NCBI GenBank assembly: GCA_029207755.1 | Contig: JARCOQ010000012.1 | Coordinates: 20,137,740-20,201,739 of the forward strand | Reading direction: 5' to 3' | From: Chamaea fasciata | Taxonomy: Eukaryota > Chordata > Aves > Passeriformes > Sylviidae | Length of the DNA stretch: 64,000 bases | Part shown: positions 9,842 to 22,009 of the stretch, piece after piece | Layout of the letters: each line of letters begins with the position of its first letter | Position numbering within the stretch: the stretch's first letter is position 1 | Program-made: the position numbers and the translations under genes | Notes under the pieces: generated by a model | Databases searched by the model: none | What the model was told of the DNA's origin: nothing | What the model saw: the letters and a program-made list of their open reading frames with translations, nothing else

Positions 9842-11754
9842 GTAAGGACTCTGGGAGCTTACTCTGGGTGGGCACATCTGTAGCTGTCTCTGGGACATCC
9901 CCCACCTACCTCATTTTGGGGTCGGGCAGAGAAAAAAGATGTTTCCTGAGGTCTTAATCTCTGCTCTGATCCTGGCATTGCCTTAGTGTGGGGGTGCCTG
10001 CTGCCCTGTGTGGTACCCGGGAGCTGGAATGACTCCTCCCTGCAGGGATGTCCCTCTGCCTTGGGCCATGGCAGGCAGTGGCATGGATCAGCTTTGGGCA
10101 GTAGCTGCTCTGGGATGTCCCCCCTGAGCACCCAGCAAGGCCCCCAGGGCTTTGGAGATGGGCCAGCCTGGGTGATTCTCCACCAGCAGCAGTGTTTTGA
10201 AAAACTTCTGTTAATAATCCATCCCAAACGGGCAGCAGCAGCCTCCCCTCACTTCTCATGGCCATGCATGGAGGCAGGCTGTGCTCCGAGCTCCTGTGCA
10301 GAGTGCTCTGCTACCTCCTTTCCACAGCCAGGAAAAGGCTGATGTGGGAGACAGGGAACTGTGCAGCAGGAACCGTCCCAAGGACATGGGCTTCATCCCA
10401 TAATCCTGGCCCTGCAGAAGGGAGAAGGGGTGATGATGGGGGAGGCAGAGCTCAGTCCTCAGGACCACAGCAGCATGAGGGCTTGTCCCTGCTAGCCTGA
10501 GGCGTGTGCTGGTAGGATAACGTAGTGTAAGCAGGAAAGCTGATGCTGGCTGCTCTGGAGCTTTGGAGCTAGGCTGCTGCTGTTGGGAGGCACTGGATCA
10601 GGGCAATAAAGAAATGAAAGCAATCTGCAGTTGATTATACCAATAAGATAAGGGAGATGGATTAAAAAGAACATGAAACTTATTACTTAGCAGGAGAACA
10701 GTGTTGACTAGGTCTGCCCATAGTAGAGAAACAACTACACTGGCTTTGCTTTTGGAGAAAAAGTGCTGCTATTTTTATTTTGGAAATCAAGAGGGAACCT
10801 TTCACCATCAAATAATTGATTCTCCTCTGTCCCTCCCCCAAACTGGTCATGCGTGGGATGTTATTCCATAAGCAGCTTTCTCCTTGAGCAAGAGAAGGTG
10901 TCTCTTGTTGAGATGTGTAGAGCGGAGCCAGGGACAGTCCTGTGAACACAGTAGAAGACACAGTTCACTGGTCCTTGACTTTTAACCAAAAGGCAGGGTG
11001 CGCATTGATTGGCGTCAACCATGAAATAAACTCGTGTTGGGCAGCTTCAAGTGCTGCCTTCAGTGGATGTTGGTGACTTTTAGTGCCTGTCTGCTGAGTT
11101 CAAGGCCAGGGGAGGAGGTGTGGTAGATTCAGGACACCCATGTTTGGTTGTTTAAGCTATTGCTCCTGGCTGTGCCAGCTGGTGCACTAGTGACAAGCTG
11201 GTCCTTTCCTCTAGGATTCATCTGTCCACTGTGTAGAACTGTTAATGCTCTTTTTGGAGGATGTTTGGGGCTCCCCTGGCTTCATGTCTCAAAACTCTGT
11301 CTGTAATGATTGTGTGGGTCAAAATCTCCTGAGAAAGCTCCTCCATGGGAAGACCAGTTACAGCCAAGTAGCAAAGCAGGGAACCTGTGGCTGGAAAGGC
11401 TGGTTACAGAAGTTTGTGGGGACACCTTTATGTCCATCCCATTACAGATGGGGAAACTGAGGCACGGAGACAGGTCTGGGTGGATGTTCAGGGTCCCTCA
11501 TGGGACCACCGGCAACTTGGGGGCTTTTCCTGCCTGCCCTGCGTCCAAAGCCCCATCAGTGGCTGTGGGCTGCTGGCCTCTTGGCTTTAGCTGCCTCCTG
11601 TGCACATGGACACTGTGCTGAGCACATGGTGGTGTGTTGATTTGAAACCCACGATGCCCCTGACACCAGGTTTTGTGCCCCCAAGCCATGACAGCCGGAG
11701 GCTTTGCAATTCCCTTTAACTCAGCCATTTCCTCCTGTGTCCCTGTCATCGCAG
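9842..11754 (+). other. HYDIN M8-M9 intron, module A
   Basis: Intron of 1913 bases. I see no exon, RNA gene or clear mobile element in it. The equivalent is 36518-38429. Confidence 0.65.
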
Positions 11755-11822
11755 GGGGTGTGTCGTCGGGCCGACTTTACACTTCGACACCGATGAGCTC
11801 GACTTCGGTGACATCTCCTTTG
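11755..11822 (+). CDS. HYDIN: HYDIN exon M9, module A
   Basis: A 68-base exon, entry phase 2 and exit phase 1 (tcgcag / gtgagt). It encodes GCVVGPTLHFDTDELDFGD and then ISFG, the inter-domain linker and the opening strand of the next ASH domain (LDFGDISFG). It is short but unmistakable once joined in phase to M8 and M10. Confidence 0.93.
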
Positions 11823-12012
11823 GTGAGTGTTCCCTGCGCTGGGACACAGCGGGAGGGATCTGTGTGCTCCAAAATGGAGCACTTGAACGTAAAAGCATCC
11901 AGCACTGCTCATGTTCTGCCACAACAGCCTCTTCAGGGTGTGAACTGCAGGTGCCTCAGGTAGCATTTTGCCATTGTGGGATCAAATAGGAGCAAGTATT
12001 TTCTGGTGTCTC

Positions 12013-12670
12013 TGTCCTGGTTTAAAAGACAGATTCTGCCAAGGAAGGTGGCAATCTTCACGGAATGGAATGATGACCCTCCTCTCTCCAAATTACTATA
12101 CCTTTGAAATTACAGGGCTTCCAGGCAAAAATATGGAAAAGGAATAGCAGTTCGTTACTAGAGTATATCCGGACAGCACAGACAACAACGCAATGCCAGA
12201 AGTTTCCAACCCACCGAGTCCTGTTTTCCCCTTTGGTGTGGTTATGATCACAGGCTGGAGGAGCGGTGGGCTCTGGCAGGGCAGTGATTTCCCTCCCAGC
12301 CGGCACGGGCAGGGAGGGAAGGAGGAAATCGCTGCTTTTGCAAACTACGGGCAGCAGGAGATGTGGGCACTGGCAATCGGGAGCAGGCAGAAGCGGGGAC
12401 GGCGGGCAGGTTCGATCACGGTGCTGAGCCCGGCGTCAAGCGCACGACGTCCCGCAGCAGCACGCTGCCGACCTTCCCGAGCCCCGGCGGAAGGACGGAA
12501 AGGTCTGCCCCCTGCAAACCTCGGCTCCGACTTCACAACCGCCCGCGGCATCACGGCACAGCTCCCAAAGAGCCCCGGATGGAAAAGCCCACCCGCACAG
12601 CCGAGACCACCCCAAACCCCCTGTATTTCCCTTCCCAGACTGAGGCCAAAATTCACTACGAAACCTAAAC
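12013..12670. mobile_element. LTR-like GC-rich retroelement segment
   Basis: It begins tgtcctggttt and carries an A-rich part, then a CpG-rich block (12360-12600). The layout resembles solo LTRs of endogenous retroviruses that I associate with songbird genomes. I could not define the right end or a target-site duplication. The frames of 197 codons (+) and 156 codons (-) across it do not resemble HYDIN or a retroviral protein. A CpG island with promoter activity is an alternative reading. The module B copy is at 38688-39345. Confidence 0.45.
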
Positions 12671-13877
12671 TCATAACAATGAAGTTGTTGAACGTTTTAA
12701 GAAAACTAATTGCCTCTCCTGATCTGCTTCTTCGCCACCCTGCATCACCACTGAGGCATTTGTTAAGTTGCCTTTTGAATAAATGAAACAAGAAAGGCAA
12801 CAGGTAGAAACGCATTCCTAAGGTCTCTTCAGCTGAAGGCAGCTGTTGTATCTTTGCTTCTTTTTAACTGTTGTTGACTGTTGTCTGCATGTGGTGACCT
12901 CAGTCTCATTTGAGGTTTTGACATCTGTGTTTGTCCCTTTTGTGCTTCTCTTGCCTCCCTGCTGGAGTCACTGCTGGAGCCGGCAGTGATTACTGTTGAT
13001 GGGCACAGAGAAGCTCTGGGCTGCGCCTGCAGTTGTTTTTTTCCCCCACCTGTGTTCAAATGACTCTTGGTGAGCAGGCCTGGGGAGAAGTCTCCTCCCC
13101 ACAGAGCTGGCCAGCCAGTCCACTGCAGAGCGGGTTGTGGCTGGTGTCCGGGCTCTGCAGGACATCCCCACCATGCGTGGCACTATCTCTGGCTTTCCAA
13201 TATGGAAAGCAAATCTCAGAGTTAAGGTGGGGTAAACCCTTGCAGGCAGCAATCACAGTGAGTAGTATGGGTGCGATGTCCCCGCTTGTTGGGTCAAGGC
13301 TCGGGTTTGCCTCCAGCTGAGTGGGCTCTGAGCTGTCACATGCCCAGTCTGTTTGGCCCAAACCAAAAGACGCCTTAAGAATTCTGCAGAGAGAAACTGC
13401 ATTAGGGTGCTTTGCATCACGTTCTAGTTCCTGATTCCATCCTCACTTTCTTCTGCTGTAGCTTCTTCTCAATGGCGACTCACTCTTTATGTATCTTGAA
13501 AAGGGTAGGAGTGTTGGCAGACTTAACAGGGAATTTTACAGTTTGAATTTTCAGAGGAAATGCTTGGTCTGGGTGCACAGTCATCAGGGAGAAATAACTG
13601 GTGCTGGTTTGGGGCAGGTGAGGGAGCTTCTCCCCATCAGAAAGAGAGAAGCTTGCAGTGTTGAGCAGGGCTAAGAGCAGGCATTTTCAAGGCTACAGTC
13701 TGGAATCAGTGTTAAAGGGAACTAAGTGACGACTAATTCCTCTTGCAGCTTCTCAGTAATCTGTAGTTCAGATAATAAAGAGCTAAACTCCAATCACGCT
13801 TTCATGCTACCAGGGTATTCCCACCAGGAGTCACGACATAACTGGTGCCTAAATGGATATTTGTGTCCTTTTCCTAG

Positions 13878-14086
13878 GCTTTCCCTACACCAAGACCTGT
13901 CGCCTCACTAACACCTCGCGGGTGCCGGACGATGGCACTCAGCCTGCTGTTAGCAGCTTTGAGCAAATACTCAGCGACAGTGAGCCCTCCTGGAGGGAGG
14001 GAATTCATTTTTCTGTGAAGCCAAGGGAGTTTACACTGAACCCCAGCGAAAGGACCCTCCAATCCCAGGAACACCAGGATATCGAG
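13878..14086 (+). CDS. HYDIN: HYDIN exon M10, module A
   Basis: A 209-base exon, entry phase 1 and exit phase 0 (ttcctag / gtatgg). It encodes FPYTKTCRLTNTSRVP, then a longer insertion rich in Ser, Glu and Asp with PSWREGIHF, and KPREFTLNPSERTLQSQ. The TNTS strand and the EF-x-L-x-P-x-x-x-T-L strand match the HYDIN repeat that carries an inserted loop. Identical in modules A and B. Confidence 0.94.
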
Positions 14087-14897
14087 GTATGGGAAGAGTC
14101 CAGCCACACACACTTCAGCAGCGGGTCTGAAGCTTCACGGGAGTGTGGGAGGGCTTTAGCTCTGATGCCAGCTCTGATCATCGTGTGAGCGAGGATCTGC
14201 ACTGGCGTGGGGCCTCTGTGAGCTGGGTTACTCGGGACGTTCCTGAAGGAGCACTGATTTGTTTCCAAAATCACAAGCTGAAATCATGTCCCATAATGGT
14301 CAAGTACTGAAGGCATTTTGGTGTTTTTGAGAGCAATGTCTTTGATTGCAAGTGGGCAGAGGACGGACGAGGACCAAAGGTGGCTGTTAGAGAGATGTCA
14401 TTATATAAAGCAGTTTGCTTTTCTTCTTGGTCTCATTTCTCCTGTCCTGGGGAGTAGAATGATTTGTGTTCACTGCAGGGATCTCCAGTGAAGGCAAAAA
14501 ACTCTGCGGCCATGAACTGCCCAGCACCTGCTGGCCCACGCTTTGTCTTCAGCTTCCTGCTGTAAAGCTGAACTCATTCTGTTCAAGTCAGCAGATTTCC
14601 ACTGCATTTATGTCATTGTAGTCAGATGAAAATTTGCCCCTTAATTTGAACACAGTGCTGCACAGAGCTTTAGTCTAATGTTTTAATTTAGCTGACCTAT
14701 GCCCTGATAGCAAGGTGTGCTTAACAAATCTGGTATTTGCCAGAAGGCTTTTGTCACTCTTAGAGACTGCTCTACACGTGGAGCGGCAGAAGAATTAAGG
14801 CAAAATCCTCCCTTTACTTACCACAAAAACTGGAGGACATCACACGTGAGTCATGAGCTTTTGTAAAGAAGAATTTACTGCTCTTCTCTTCCACCAG
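14087..14897 (+). other. HYDIN M10-M11 intron, module A
   Basis: Intron of 811 bases; nothing recognisable. The equivalent is 40762-41572. Confidence 0.65.
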
Positions 14898-14998
14898 GTG
14901 ACCCTGTGTTCCAACACTGTGACGGAATACAACCGGAAATTGCTGGTGGACCTGGAGTGGTTTGGCAAGGGAGTGGCATCACTGATCATCAAGGCCAG
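14898..14998 (+). CDS. HYDIN: HYDIN exon M11, module A
   Basis: A 101-base exon, entry phase 0 and exit phase 2 (ccaccag / gtacca). It encodes VTLCSNTVTEYNRKLLVDLE and then WFGKGVASLIIKA, the last two strands of the ASH domain of M9-M10. VTLCSNTV is almost unchanged from the mammalian HYDIN I remember. Same in modules A and B. Confidence 0.95.
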
Positions 14999-16241
14999 GT
15001 ACCAGCACTTCCCTGGCCTCCCCCAGCGCACTGCCTTGCACAGGATGTGCTGGCTGCAGCTCCCAAGGAGACGTGTTGTTTAATGACCTCATGTTCTGCC
15101 CAGCTGGACATGAGAACAGCAGTGCTTGAAAAGCAGCCTGTGGTGAAAAGCAGCCCTGCTGACAGCCCAGCGTGGTCCTGGGTCGTTTTCTAAAGGGACC
15201 AGGAATGATATCATTTATTGACCTGGTGCTTGAGGTGAAGCAAATTTCCCAAGGGCCTCCTCGCCTTCTTCCTGCAAGAGGTGGAGTTGTGCTGGGTTGC
15301 AACCAGCCCGCGTTGGCTTGGGGCACACCAAGCAGTCTGCTGAGGGTCAGGGTCTGGTTCTGTTAACGAGGGCACGTGACAGTGGGGAAGTGGCTCACAG
15401 CAAGAGAGGTGAGGGCAGGATCTTCAGAGGGGAAATCAGTCCTTGATGTGGCAGGTCAGCTCTACTTTTTCCCCTTCTCTCTGCTTCCTGTTTTGAGCTT
15501 TGATGTTCTCAGGCTTAAAGCAAAAGTTGTTCTTGCTCCAGCAGAATTCCATCCTGCTGTGCTGCTCTAGGTGTCAGTTTAATGACAAGAGGGATGCAGT
15601 TCCCTGGTGCTGTTCCCACTCCCAGGCAGAGCCATCTCGTCAGTGCCTGGGCTGCCATGTTTGAAAAGCAAGTGCAATTGGGGACAGTCAGTATTTGGAC
15701 CTGTGGAGTGAAGGACCAGGGGAGTTGTAGGAACTGGGAGGGAGTGATCTCCCACTCTGTGGGGCAGGTGATGTCTCATGCCCTCCAAGGCTGGGGCAAA
15801 CAGCTGAGTTCTCAGGCAGGGTAACAGCACCATGGGAGAGAAGGGAGTCCTTTTTACTGAGACACTAGAGTCGTGTGTTCCTGGAGCCTTACTGAGCACT
15901 GATCCCTGTTGGGAAGGCTCCCCCAGAGCTCGTGGATCACTGGGACTGTTCCAGGAGTTCTTGCAAACCTTCTTGGGCGAAGGAGGGGCTGAGGCAGCTG
16001 TGGGACCAAGTGCTCTGCCTGGGGCACTTGGCAGCCTCTGGGTGCTGCCTCTCAGGTTTTGCCCCTCCTCGACAAGACATGTTTGAGTGGGAGGACTTTA
16101 AAGGCAATTTTTCACCGTAGGCCTGTTAAATGTGTATTTGACAGTGACAAAGGTGTTGTGCTCCATTTCACAATCTTTGGGGGTAAACGTTCTCCATTCT
16201 CTCAGTATCTCTGATTCCCTTGGGGTCATCTCTTTGCCCAG
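14999..16241 (+). other. HYDIN M11-M12 intron, module A
   Basis: Intron of 1243 bases. Near its end a second AG (16204-16205, after gttctccattctct) lies 36 bases upstream of the normal acceptor and is relevant to module B. No repeats recognised. Confidence 0.7.
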
Positions 16242-16377
16242 ATGTTTCGTTCCTGAGCTGCAAGTGTACCCCCAAAACCGGGGGATCCATGAGTGCGACC
16301 TGAAGGCCCCGTTCGTGAGGAAGTTCTTCATTTGGAATAACACCCACCTTCCTGGCTGCTACGGGCTTATTCCCCAG
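16242..16377 (+). CDS. HYDIN: HYDIN exon M12, module A
   Basis: A 136-base exon, entry phase 2 and exit phase 0 (ttgcccag / gtttgg). It encodes CFVPELQVYPQNRGIHECD, then APFVRKFFIWNNTHLPG and CYGLIPQ, the first half of an ASH domain. The LPG.Y..IPQ segment is a HYDIN landmark. The acceptor AG at 16240-16241 is intact here, unlike module B. Confidence 0.93.
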
Positions 16378-16824
16378 GTTTGGCATCGCATCCACCTCCT
16401 CCTCTGAAATATTATTGTGGAGATTATTAGGGGGGAAGAGGGTTTGGATAAGACCTTGCCGGTTCCTATTCAGTCTTAAAGATCTGCTGAGAACAGGATC
16501 CTACCTGAATGTTAGCTTTAGGATGCAGTTTAATCTCTTGAGGAAAGGGCTTACGTTCTAGTCTTCAGGGTGTTTTCTTGTGGGAGATCTTCGAGGGTTG
16601 TGAAAAGCTGCTGCATCCACAGACACCAGTGCTTGTGCTGGCAGCCTCCTTGCAGAACCCCCTGAGAATGCTAAGCCTACAATTCTTGGATCTTGTTTGT
16701 GCCTTTTACCTTTGTCCTGGGGATTTTTAAAAATGTGTGTAAGTTGCTGTTGGGATGGATGTTAAGGAGTTTGAAGTTTCTTCAGAGGTCCCTCTGAAGC
16801 TGGATTTGATTCTGTCCCTTCTAG

Positions 16825-16989
16825 GAACCCGAGGAGGACTCTCCTGTGCTCTACTCCAGCCCCAGACCCTGTGGGATTCTCCAGCCTCGGAGCGCTGCAG
16901 AGATTCCAGTTACAGTTGAAATCCAAAGATTGGGCAAGCGTTGCACCAGTGTTTGTACCGGCGTGTTTGGGGATGCAAGAAACCCACTG
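16825..16989 (+). CDS. HYDIN: HYDIN exon M13, module A
   Basis: A 165-base exon, both edges phase 0 (cttctag / gtgagt). It encodes EPEEDSPVLYSSPRPCGILQ, then SAAEIPVTVEIQRLGK and FGDARNPL, the second half of the ASH domain begun in M12. Being symmetric, it could be skipped without a frameshift. Same in modules A and B. Confidence 0.94.
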
Positions 16990-17852
16990 GTGAGTGCAAG
17001 GGGAGGTGTGTGCCTTCGTGCAACTGGTCCTGGCAGGGTGCACAGTGTGCGGGGATTCTTCCGGGGAAAAGAGGCACAGGCTGCTGTGGAGAAGGACAGC
17101 AGGGGCAGGTGGCATAAACAGCTCGTGCCTTATAGGTGGCAATGTCAGTGTCTGACCCAGAAGGTAGTTCATCTAAGCTGGAATTGAGGATCATTTTAAT
17201 TACTCTTTAAAATGCTCTTAACTTTGGAAACATCTTTTTTAAAATGTTACCTCTCAGCACAAAAGAGGATGTCAGAAGATTTCTGGGAACCTTGGGCTTT
17301 CTGTAAAAGAAAGGAAAGCTGGCATCTGAAGAGTAGTTGCAAGGATTTAAGCTTACATTAAAACATGGAAATGGTGATGCCAAATTCCCTGGATGGCACC
17401 AAACATCTGAACCTGGGCCATTGTGGCACTGCATGTAAACCAGTCAACAGGGAGGACAGGCAGTGCAGGCTGTGCCAGGGAGCCTGAAGTTTGACTGAGC
17501 ACTTGCTTTCAACTATCAGATTGCTTACCTAAAGAGAAGAGTTTCTCCCCACCCGAAGAACCAGTTGTTTAACTGTCAGCCTGATCTTAACTAGAGATTT
17601 CTTGCAAAGCTTCTACCTTTGGACCAATAATTTGTAGTTTGAAAGTTTCTCTTTACTTAATCCTTTTCAATTTGGAGGTGAATACATAAGCTTTATTTTT
17701 TTCCCCCCAAAATCCCAGGAATTCAGCTGGAGAATGGTAGCTGTCCCTAAAGAAATAACTTGAGCTGGGTTGAGCTGTTTAAGCTTTTTTAGGTTTCCCT
17801 GTTTGGGTTTGATTTTTTTTTTTTACTCTTTCTTGCCTGCTTTCTGTAACAG
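16990..17852 (+). other. HYDIN M13-M14 intron, module A
   Basis: Intron of 863 bases. A T-run around 17812-17824 near the M14 acceptor varies in length between copies. Nothing else recognised. Confidence 0.65.
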
Positions 17853-18005
17853 AGAACAGAACTACAGAGCCTTGGACGGCTGTCAGCAGTCTACATAAGT
17901 CCAAGGCTGATAGAGTTCGGCAGGATCCCAGTGCTAAGGCCTAATTCACAAGCTTTTGGCCTCTTCAACGAAGGTCTCGTCGATTTAGACTTCAGGCTAG
18001 AGATT
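17853..18005 (+). CDS. HYDIN: HYDIN exon M14, module A
   Basis: A 153-base exon, both edges phase 0 (ctgtaacag / gtaagt). It encodes RTELQSLGRLSAVYISPR, then LIEFGRIPVLRPNSQAFGLF and DLDFRLEI. This is a linker followed by the opening strands of the next ASH domain; the I-x-F-G-x-I-x-V core is visible. The residue after GR is Ile; module B has Met. Confidence 0.92.
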
Positions 18006-19839
18006 GTAAGTATCTGTGGGGCCGTTTTCCAGGGAAATTGACTGGTTGACATTACAAGCTGCCATGACGTGGTTTTTATATGCATCGGCCTGTGTGAGAG
18101 GAAGCAAGATATTCCAAGATTCCATCTGGGTGAGGCAAAAGGAACCTGGCTCTGGAGTGGTTTTAGCTGGGGCACTCCTCAGTGAAATCAGGTGCAGAGA
18201 TGTTGGAGCAGAAATTCGTCTGGATTGTGTTGACGAGTTCTCCCATAATTTTATGGAAGGTCTTTAGCTGTGTGTGTCACGGTTTTTGAGCTCTGAGATC
18301 AAGAGAAACCTGTGGTCCTTTGCTCCTCGGAGAGCATGGGTTTCCCTGTGCTTTCCCTGTGCCATCTACATTTGCTTTGTGCCAAACTGCTGTTCATGGT
18401 AGAGAAGAGGGTGTGAGGTCTGTCCTCAGACTGCTGGTGGGGAGGCAATTTTCACACCTGCTGTGGGTCAGGCCAGTTGGGCTGTCCACACAAAGACATG
18501 TGTGGGGGTTGTGCACCCCCCCAGCCTGTGGTCTCTGTGCCTTTGAAGAGCATCTTTGGGGACCGGCTGCAGAGAATGGCTGTTTAATATGTGAAGGCTG
18601 CATAGGGCAGAGGAGCTGGGGCTGCTCCCCTGGCAGGGAGAGCAGGGCTGCTGCAGCCAGGAAGGGCTTGTAGGCTGGGCCTGGGGCTGGGTGGGATGTC
18701 TGCTGGAGGGGGAGATCTCTGAGGGGCTTGAGGTCTGTTCTTCTCCATGCTGGGTGTGTTGAACTTGGAGCTGGTTAAAACCTGATCCTGTGGACTTGTT
18801 TGTGTCTGTGGATAAAGCATCAGGCCATGTGGGAAAGTCCAGCCACAGCCTCCTGAGCCAAGGAGGAGGGGCATGATTTTTCCTCTTGCTGCTTTTCCTG
18901 CAGTTTGGGGGATAAATGTAACCTTAAAGTGAGGGATTTTTCCAGGACAGCTTTCTCGAACTACACAATGAAATTCTGCCTTCCACCTCTTCAGGGAGCA
19001 ATGCACCTTGGCTGGGTGGGCCTGGTGTGTAAAGGATGGGCTTCACGTGCTCGTTCCAGGGCTGGACCTGCAGAGCTGTGTCTGTACAGCTGTGCTGGTG
19101 CGGGGCCTTTCCTCCCTCCTTTGGGCAGCTTCCAGCTCTCTTGGCCAATCTGTGAAGCCCATGAGAAACCAGAGGACACGAGTTCTTAGGAAGAGTGGGC
19201 CATGCCCACTGAGCACATGTCATCCAGTTTTCCCTCTGCTTCCTTCTTTCCTGCTCTGCCATAACCATTTAGAGGTGACTTTTCCAAAGCAGAAGGCCCT
19301 GGGGCACCTCTCTACAGCGGATGATCAGTGGGAAGTGAGGGCCTCGGTCCTTTAGGGGACGTTGAAAAGCATTGATGGCCTCTTGGGAAAGGATAGTTTG
19401 GTGTTGGGGTTTTGCTCAACTGGTTTTGCGGAGATATTCTTCAGGCTCTCAGCAGTGTCCTCCAGCTGTGTGGTTTCTGGAGTGGGATTTGAGCCGTCAT
19501 GACTTCCTCTGGCCCTGAGCCTTTGTGAGAAGCCAGGAGAGAGAAAGCAGCTTTCCTTGGCACACACTCCAGAGAAGGACTGGGGAAGGAACACTCTCCT
19601 GAGGATAAGCGTCCCTTGGGTTGGGCAAAACTGGGTTAATTAGGTGAGAGTCTGTTAAAGGAGGGGAAAATACAGGTTGTGTAAGCTCTGCTGTTCCCCA
19701 ATACTGCAGCTTAAATTTAGGGAAATTAGGCCTTTAGGATTTTTATCCTCCCCTCTTTAGTCTTCTCCTTTTCTTACACCCCATAAGAGACCAGGGTGTA
19801 TGGTTTCCATCCTAAATGCACATTATGCATGTCTTACAG
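18006..19839 (+). other. HYDIN M14-M15 intron, module A
   Basis: Intron of 1834 bases, moderately GC-rich. No exon or mobile element recognised in it. The equivalent is 44686-46518. Confidence 0.6.
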
Positions 19840-20078
19840 GCTTGTAAACCTCACTGCTATGTTATTGAACCCAGGGAAGGAGTGATCCCCGCCAGGGGTG
19901 ATGTTCCTGTGACTGTCACAGCAACCCTGGATGACACTGGGGTTTTTGCTGATGCTCTCCAGCTGTTCATTGGGAACAGACTTTGGACCACCTCCACCCT
20001 CCTGGCTTTTGGCACTGGCACCACAATTGTCACAGACAAACCATTTGCCCCGGAGCTCAACTTGGGATACCAATTCAG
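19840..20078 (+). CDS. HYDIN: HYDIN exon M15, module A
   Basis: A 239-base exon, entry phase 0 and exit phase 2 (cttacag / gtagga). It encodes YVIEPREGVIPARGDVPVTV, then ATLDDTGVFADALQLFIGN and TGTTIVTDKPFAPELNLGYQ. It closes one ASH domain and runs into the next via the very conserved GTxTIVxDKPFAPELNLG stretch, which strongly identifies HYDIN. Pro in GDVPV is His in module B. Confidence 0.96.
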
Positions 20079-21750
20079 GTAGGAGATCTCCCACTCCCAC
20101 CTCTCCTTCTGTCTCAACAAGGAGCAGTTTTGCTGTAGTCCTTCAGGCACGATCTTCTTCAGTGTTCAAAGACCCTGACTCCTTCCCTGAAGGCAGAGAT
20201 ACCTTTAGAGACATGTGATGGCCAGTTGAGCGTTGCTAGGTACCCTCAAAAACCACTGAAAGAGAAACCAGTTGCTCAATTGCCACTGAATTGCCTTCAG
20301 TTCTAACACATCTATGTCCTCACTTGGTCAAGTAATGATCTCGCAGGCTCCCCCAGAACAAAAGGTTCCCAAAATGGCGCCTGGATGAGGCGGGCCCTCC
20401 GTGTGGCTGCGGGACCAAGGGAAGATGGCATCGCACCCTTCCCTTCCAAAATGGCACCTGCCAGGCAAGCAGGGGCCCTGGGAACAAAGAGACAGGAGGG
20501 TGACGACCCCCCTGGGAAGGCAGGAGCCCGCAGAGCAGTTCCAGAGGCAGATGGAAACTTGCTGGTTTGTGTGGGGCCTGCAGTGCCGCTGCCAACGCTT
20601 CCTCACGCTGCTCGTGGGCTCTGCTGCTGCCCTGCCTGCCCAGGACTGATGCTTGTGCGGGAGGCCAGAATGTTAGGGTGCCCTCTCAGGTGCATCACCT
20701 CTGGGTTTGACCGGCAGCCTCAGGATGGCTTAAAATATTAGCAAGGCAGCATGATCAGAGGTGTTTGAAAAGCAAAACTGTTTTCATTAAGGTGAAAATA
20801 AGAAGCCATGCAGAAAAAAGAGAAAAAGCTGTGCCGAGTGCAAGGAGGACCTTTGCACTTGCTACAACACCCCAAAAATGCCCTGAGGATCTTGGTCTAT
20901 TCTCTTAAGCATGTAACAATCCAGGCCGGATTCTTGGCATCCTGCCCAATAGAAATAGGAACAGGGCTTGAGGCACAGTCTCAAAGATCCAAGGGCTGCG
21001 TCCGTCCTGGCACAAGGCCAAAAAAGGTATCAAAACCTCTGGTTTTTACCTCATGAGTGAAACAAAGAATGGAACCCAAATCCTTCCCTTAAATGGAAGC
21101 CTCCTTGCCACTGTGGGGCTGCAAACCCTACCAGGTGAGGTACACTTCTACACAGGACCTTGCTCATTTTTCCGTTGCCAGCAGAGTTTGCAAAGTTCAC
21201 TTCAAAACAGTTTCTGATTGCGAAATGAAGTTTCTACAAATGACCACCAGTGCAAAACCAAAGCTTCTATGAACGAGAGAGCCCCTGCTCCCCTGGTTTC
21301 CTCTCCTAGAGCAGACAGATGATTTCTAGCAGCTTGCTGGGATCGTCCAGAAACTTCCTCCGCGCTGGCTTTTAAAAATGCCTGCAATCATACCCCCGCA
21401 CACAAGGGCCTCAGGTGCAGGATCTCAAAGATTCAATAACAGTTTCGGGTGCAGATTAATGCAAAATACAGTAACAGTATGAATCACCCCAGAACACACA
21501 TTTTGGAGGAAAACACCAGATCCTGTTAGCCTGGCCTGGAAAATGCTACATTACCATTAGAAACATATTCCTCCTTGCAATAACGACATCAGAAGGGCAG
21601 CTTATCAGACACTGTTCCCGGTCCACATTAAGAGCTGCAAATGAAGACGGTCTCCAAGCTATTAACAGCTCAGAATCCTCATTGGGAGCAATCTGATGAC
21701 CAGGACAATAGCTTCTCCCATACTATTTTCCATTCTGGTTGGTCTTCTAG
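20079..21750 (+). other. HYDIN M15-M16 intron, module A
   Basis: Intron of 1672 bases. The stretch 20340-20650 is GC-rich with repeated aaaatggc motifs, and 20800-21540 has a different composition from its flanks. Both look like old repeat insertions, but I cannot assign a family. The equivalent is 46758-48429. Confidence 0.5.
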
Positions 21751-22009
21751 CCTCCTTCCCTGTGCTCGTCAGTTCAGACTAACAGATGGGGGCCACCACT
21801 TCCATCAGCTCTTCTGGAAGGTGGAATGTAACAGGCCAGCTGGGAAGGAGGGCCAGAGCACCTCAGCCCACAGTAGCCCCAAGGCCAAACGTGATTCCCA
21901 GAGGCGCAAACGTACGGCCCCCGTGTTTGGGCTGGAGCCGCTGTCAATGGACCTGAAGCCAGGAGAGTCTGTGGACTTGGTGCTGCCAGGCTTCTCCCGC
22001 AAGGCGCAG
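21751..22009 (+). CDS. HYDIN: HYDIN exon M16, module A (last exon of module)
   Basis: A 259-base exon, entry phase 2 and exit phase 0 (gtcttctag / gtgagg). It encodes FRLTDGGHHFHQLFWKVE, a basic, poorly conserved stretch (KAKRDSQRRKRTAP), then VFGLEPLSMDLKPGESVDLV. In intact HYDIN the next exon would finish this domain with an IVKEKLVC-type strand. No such exon is found before M1 reappears at 23800, so the duplicated segment ends in the following intron. Confidence 0.93.

Noticed and set aside
12193..12815. Frames of 197 codons (+) and 156 codons (-) in the GC-rich block
   Set aside because: Low stop density is expected in GC-rich DNA. They show no recognisable domain, and the block looks LTR-like and intronic.
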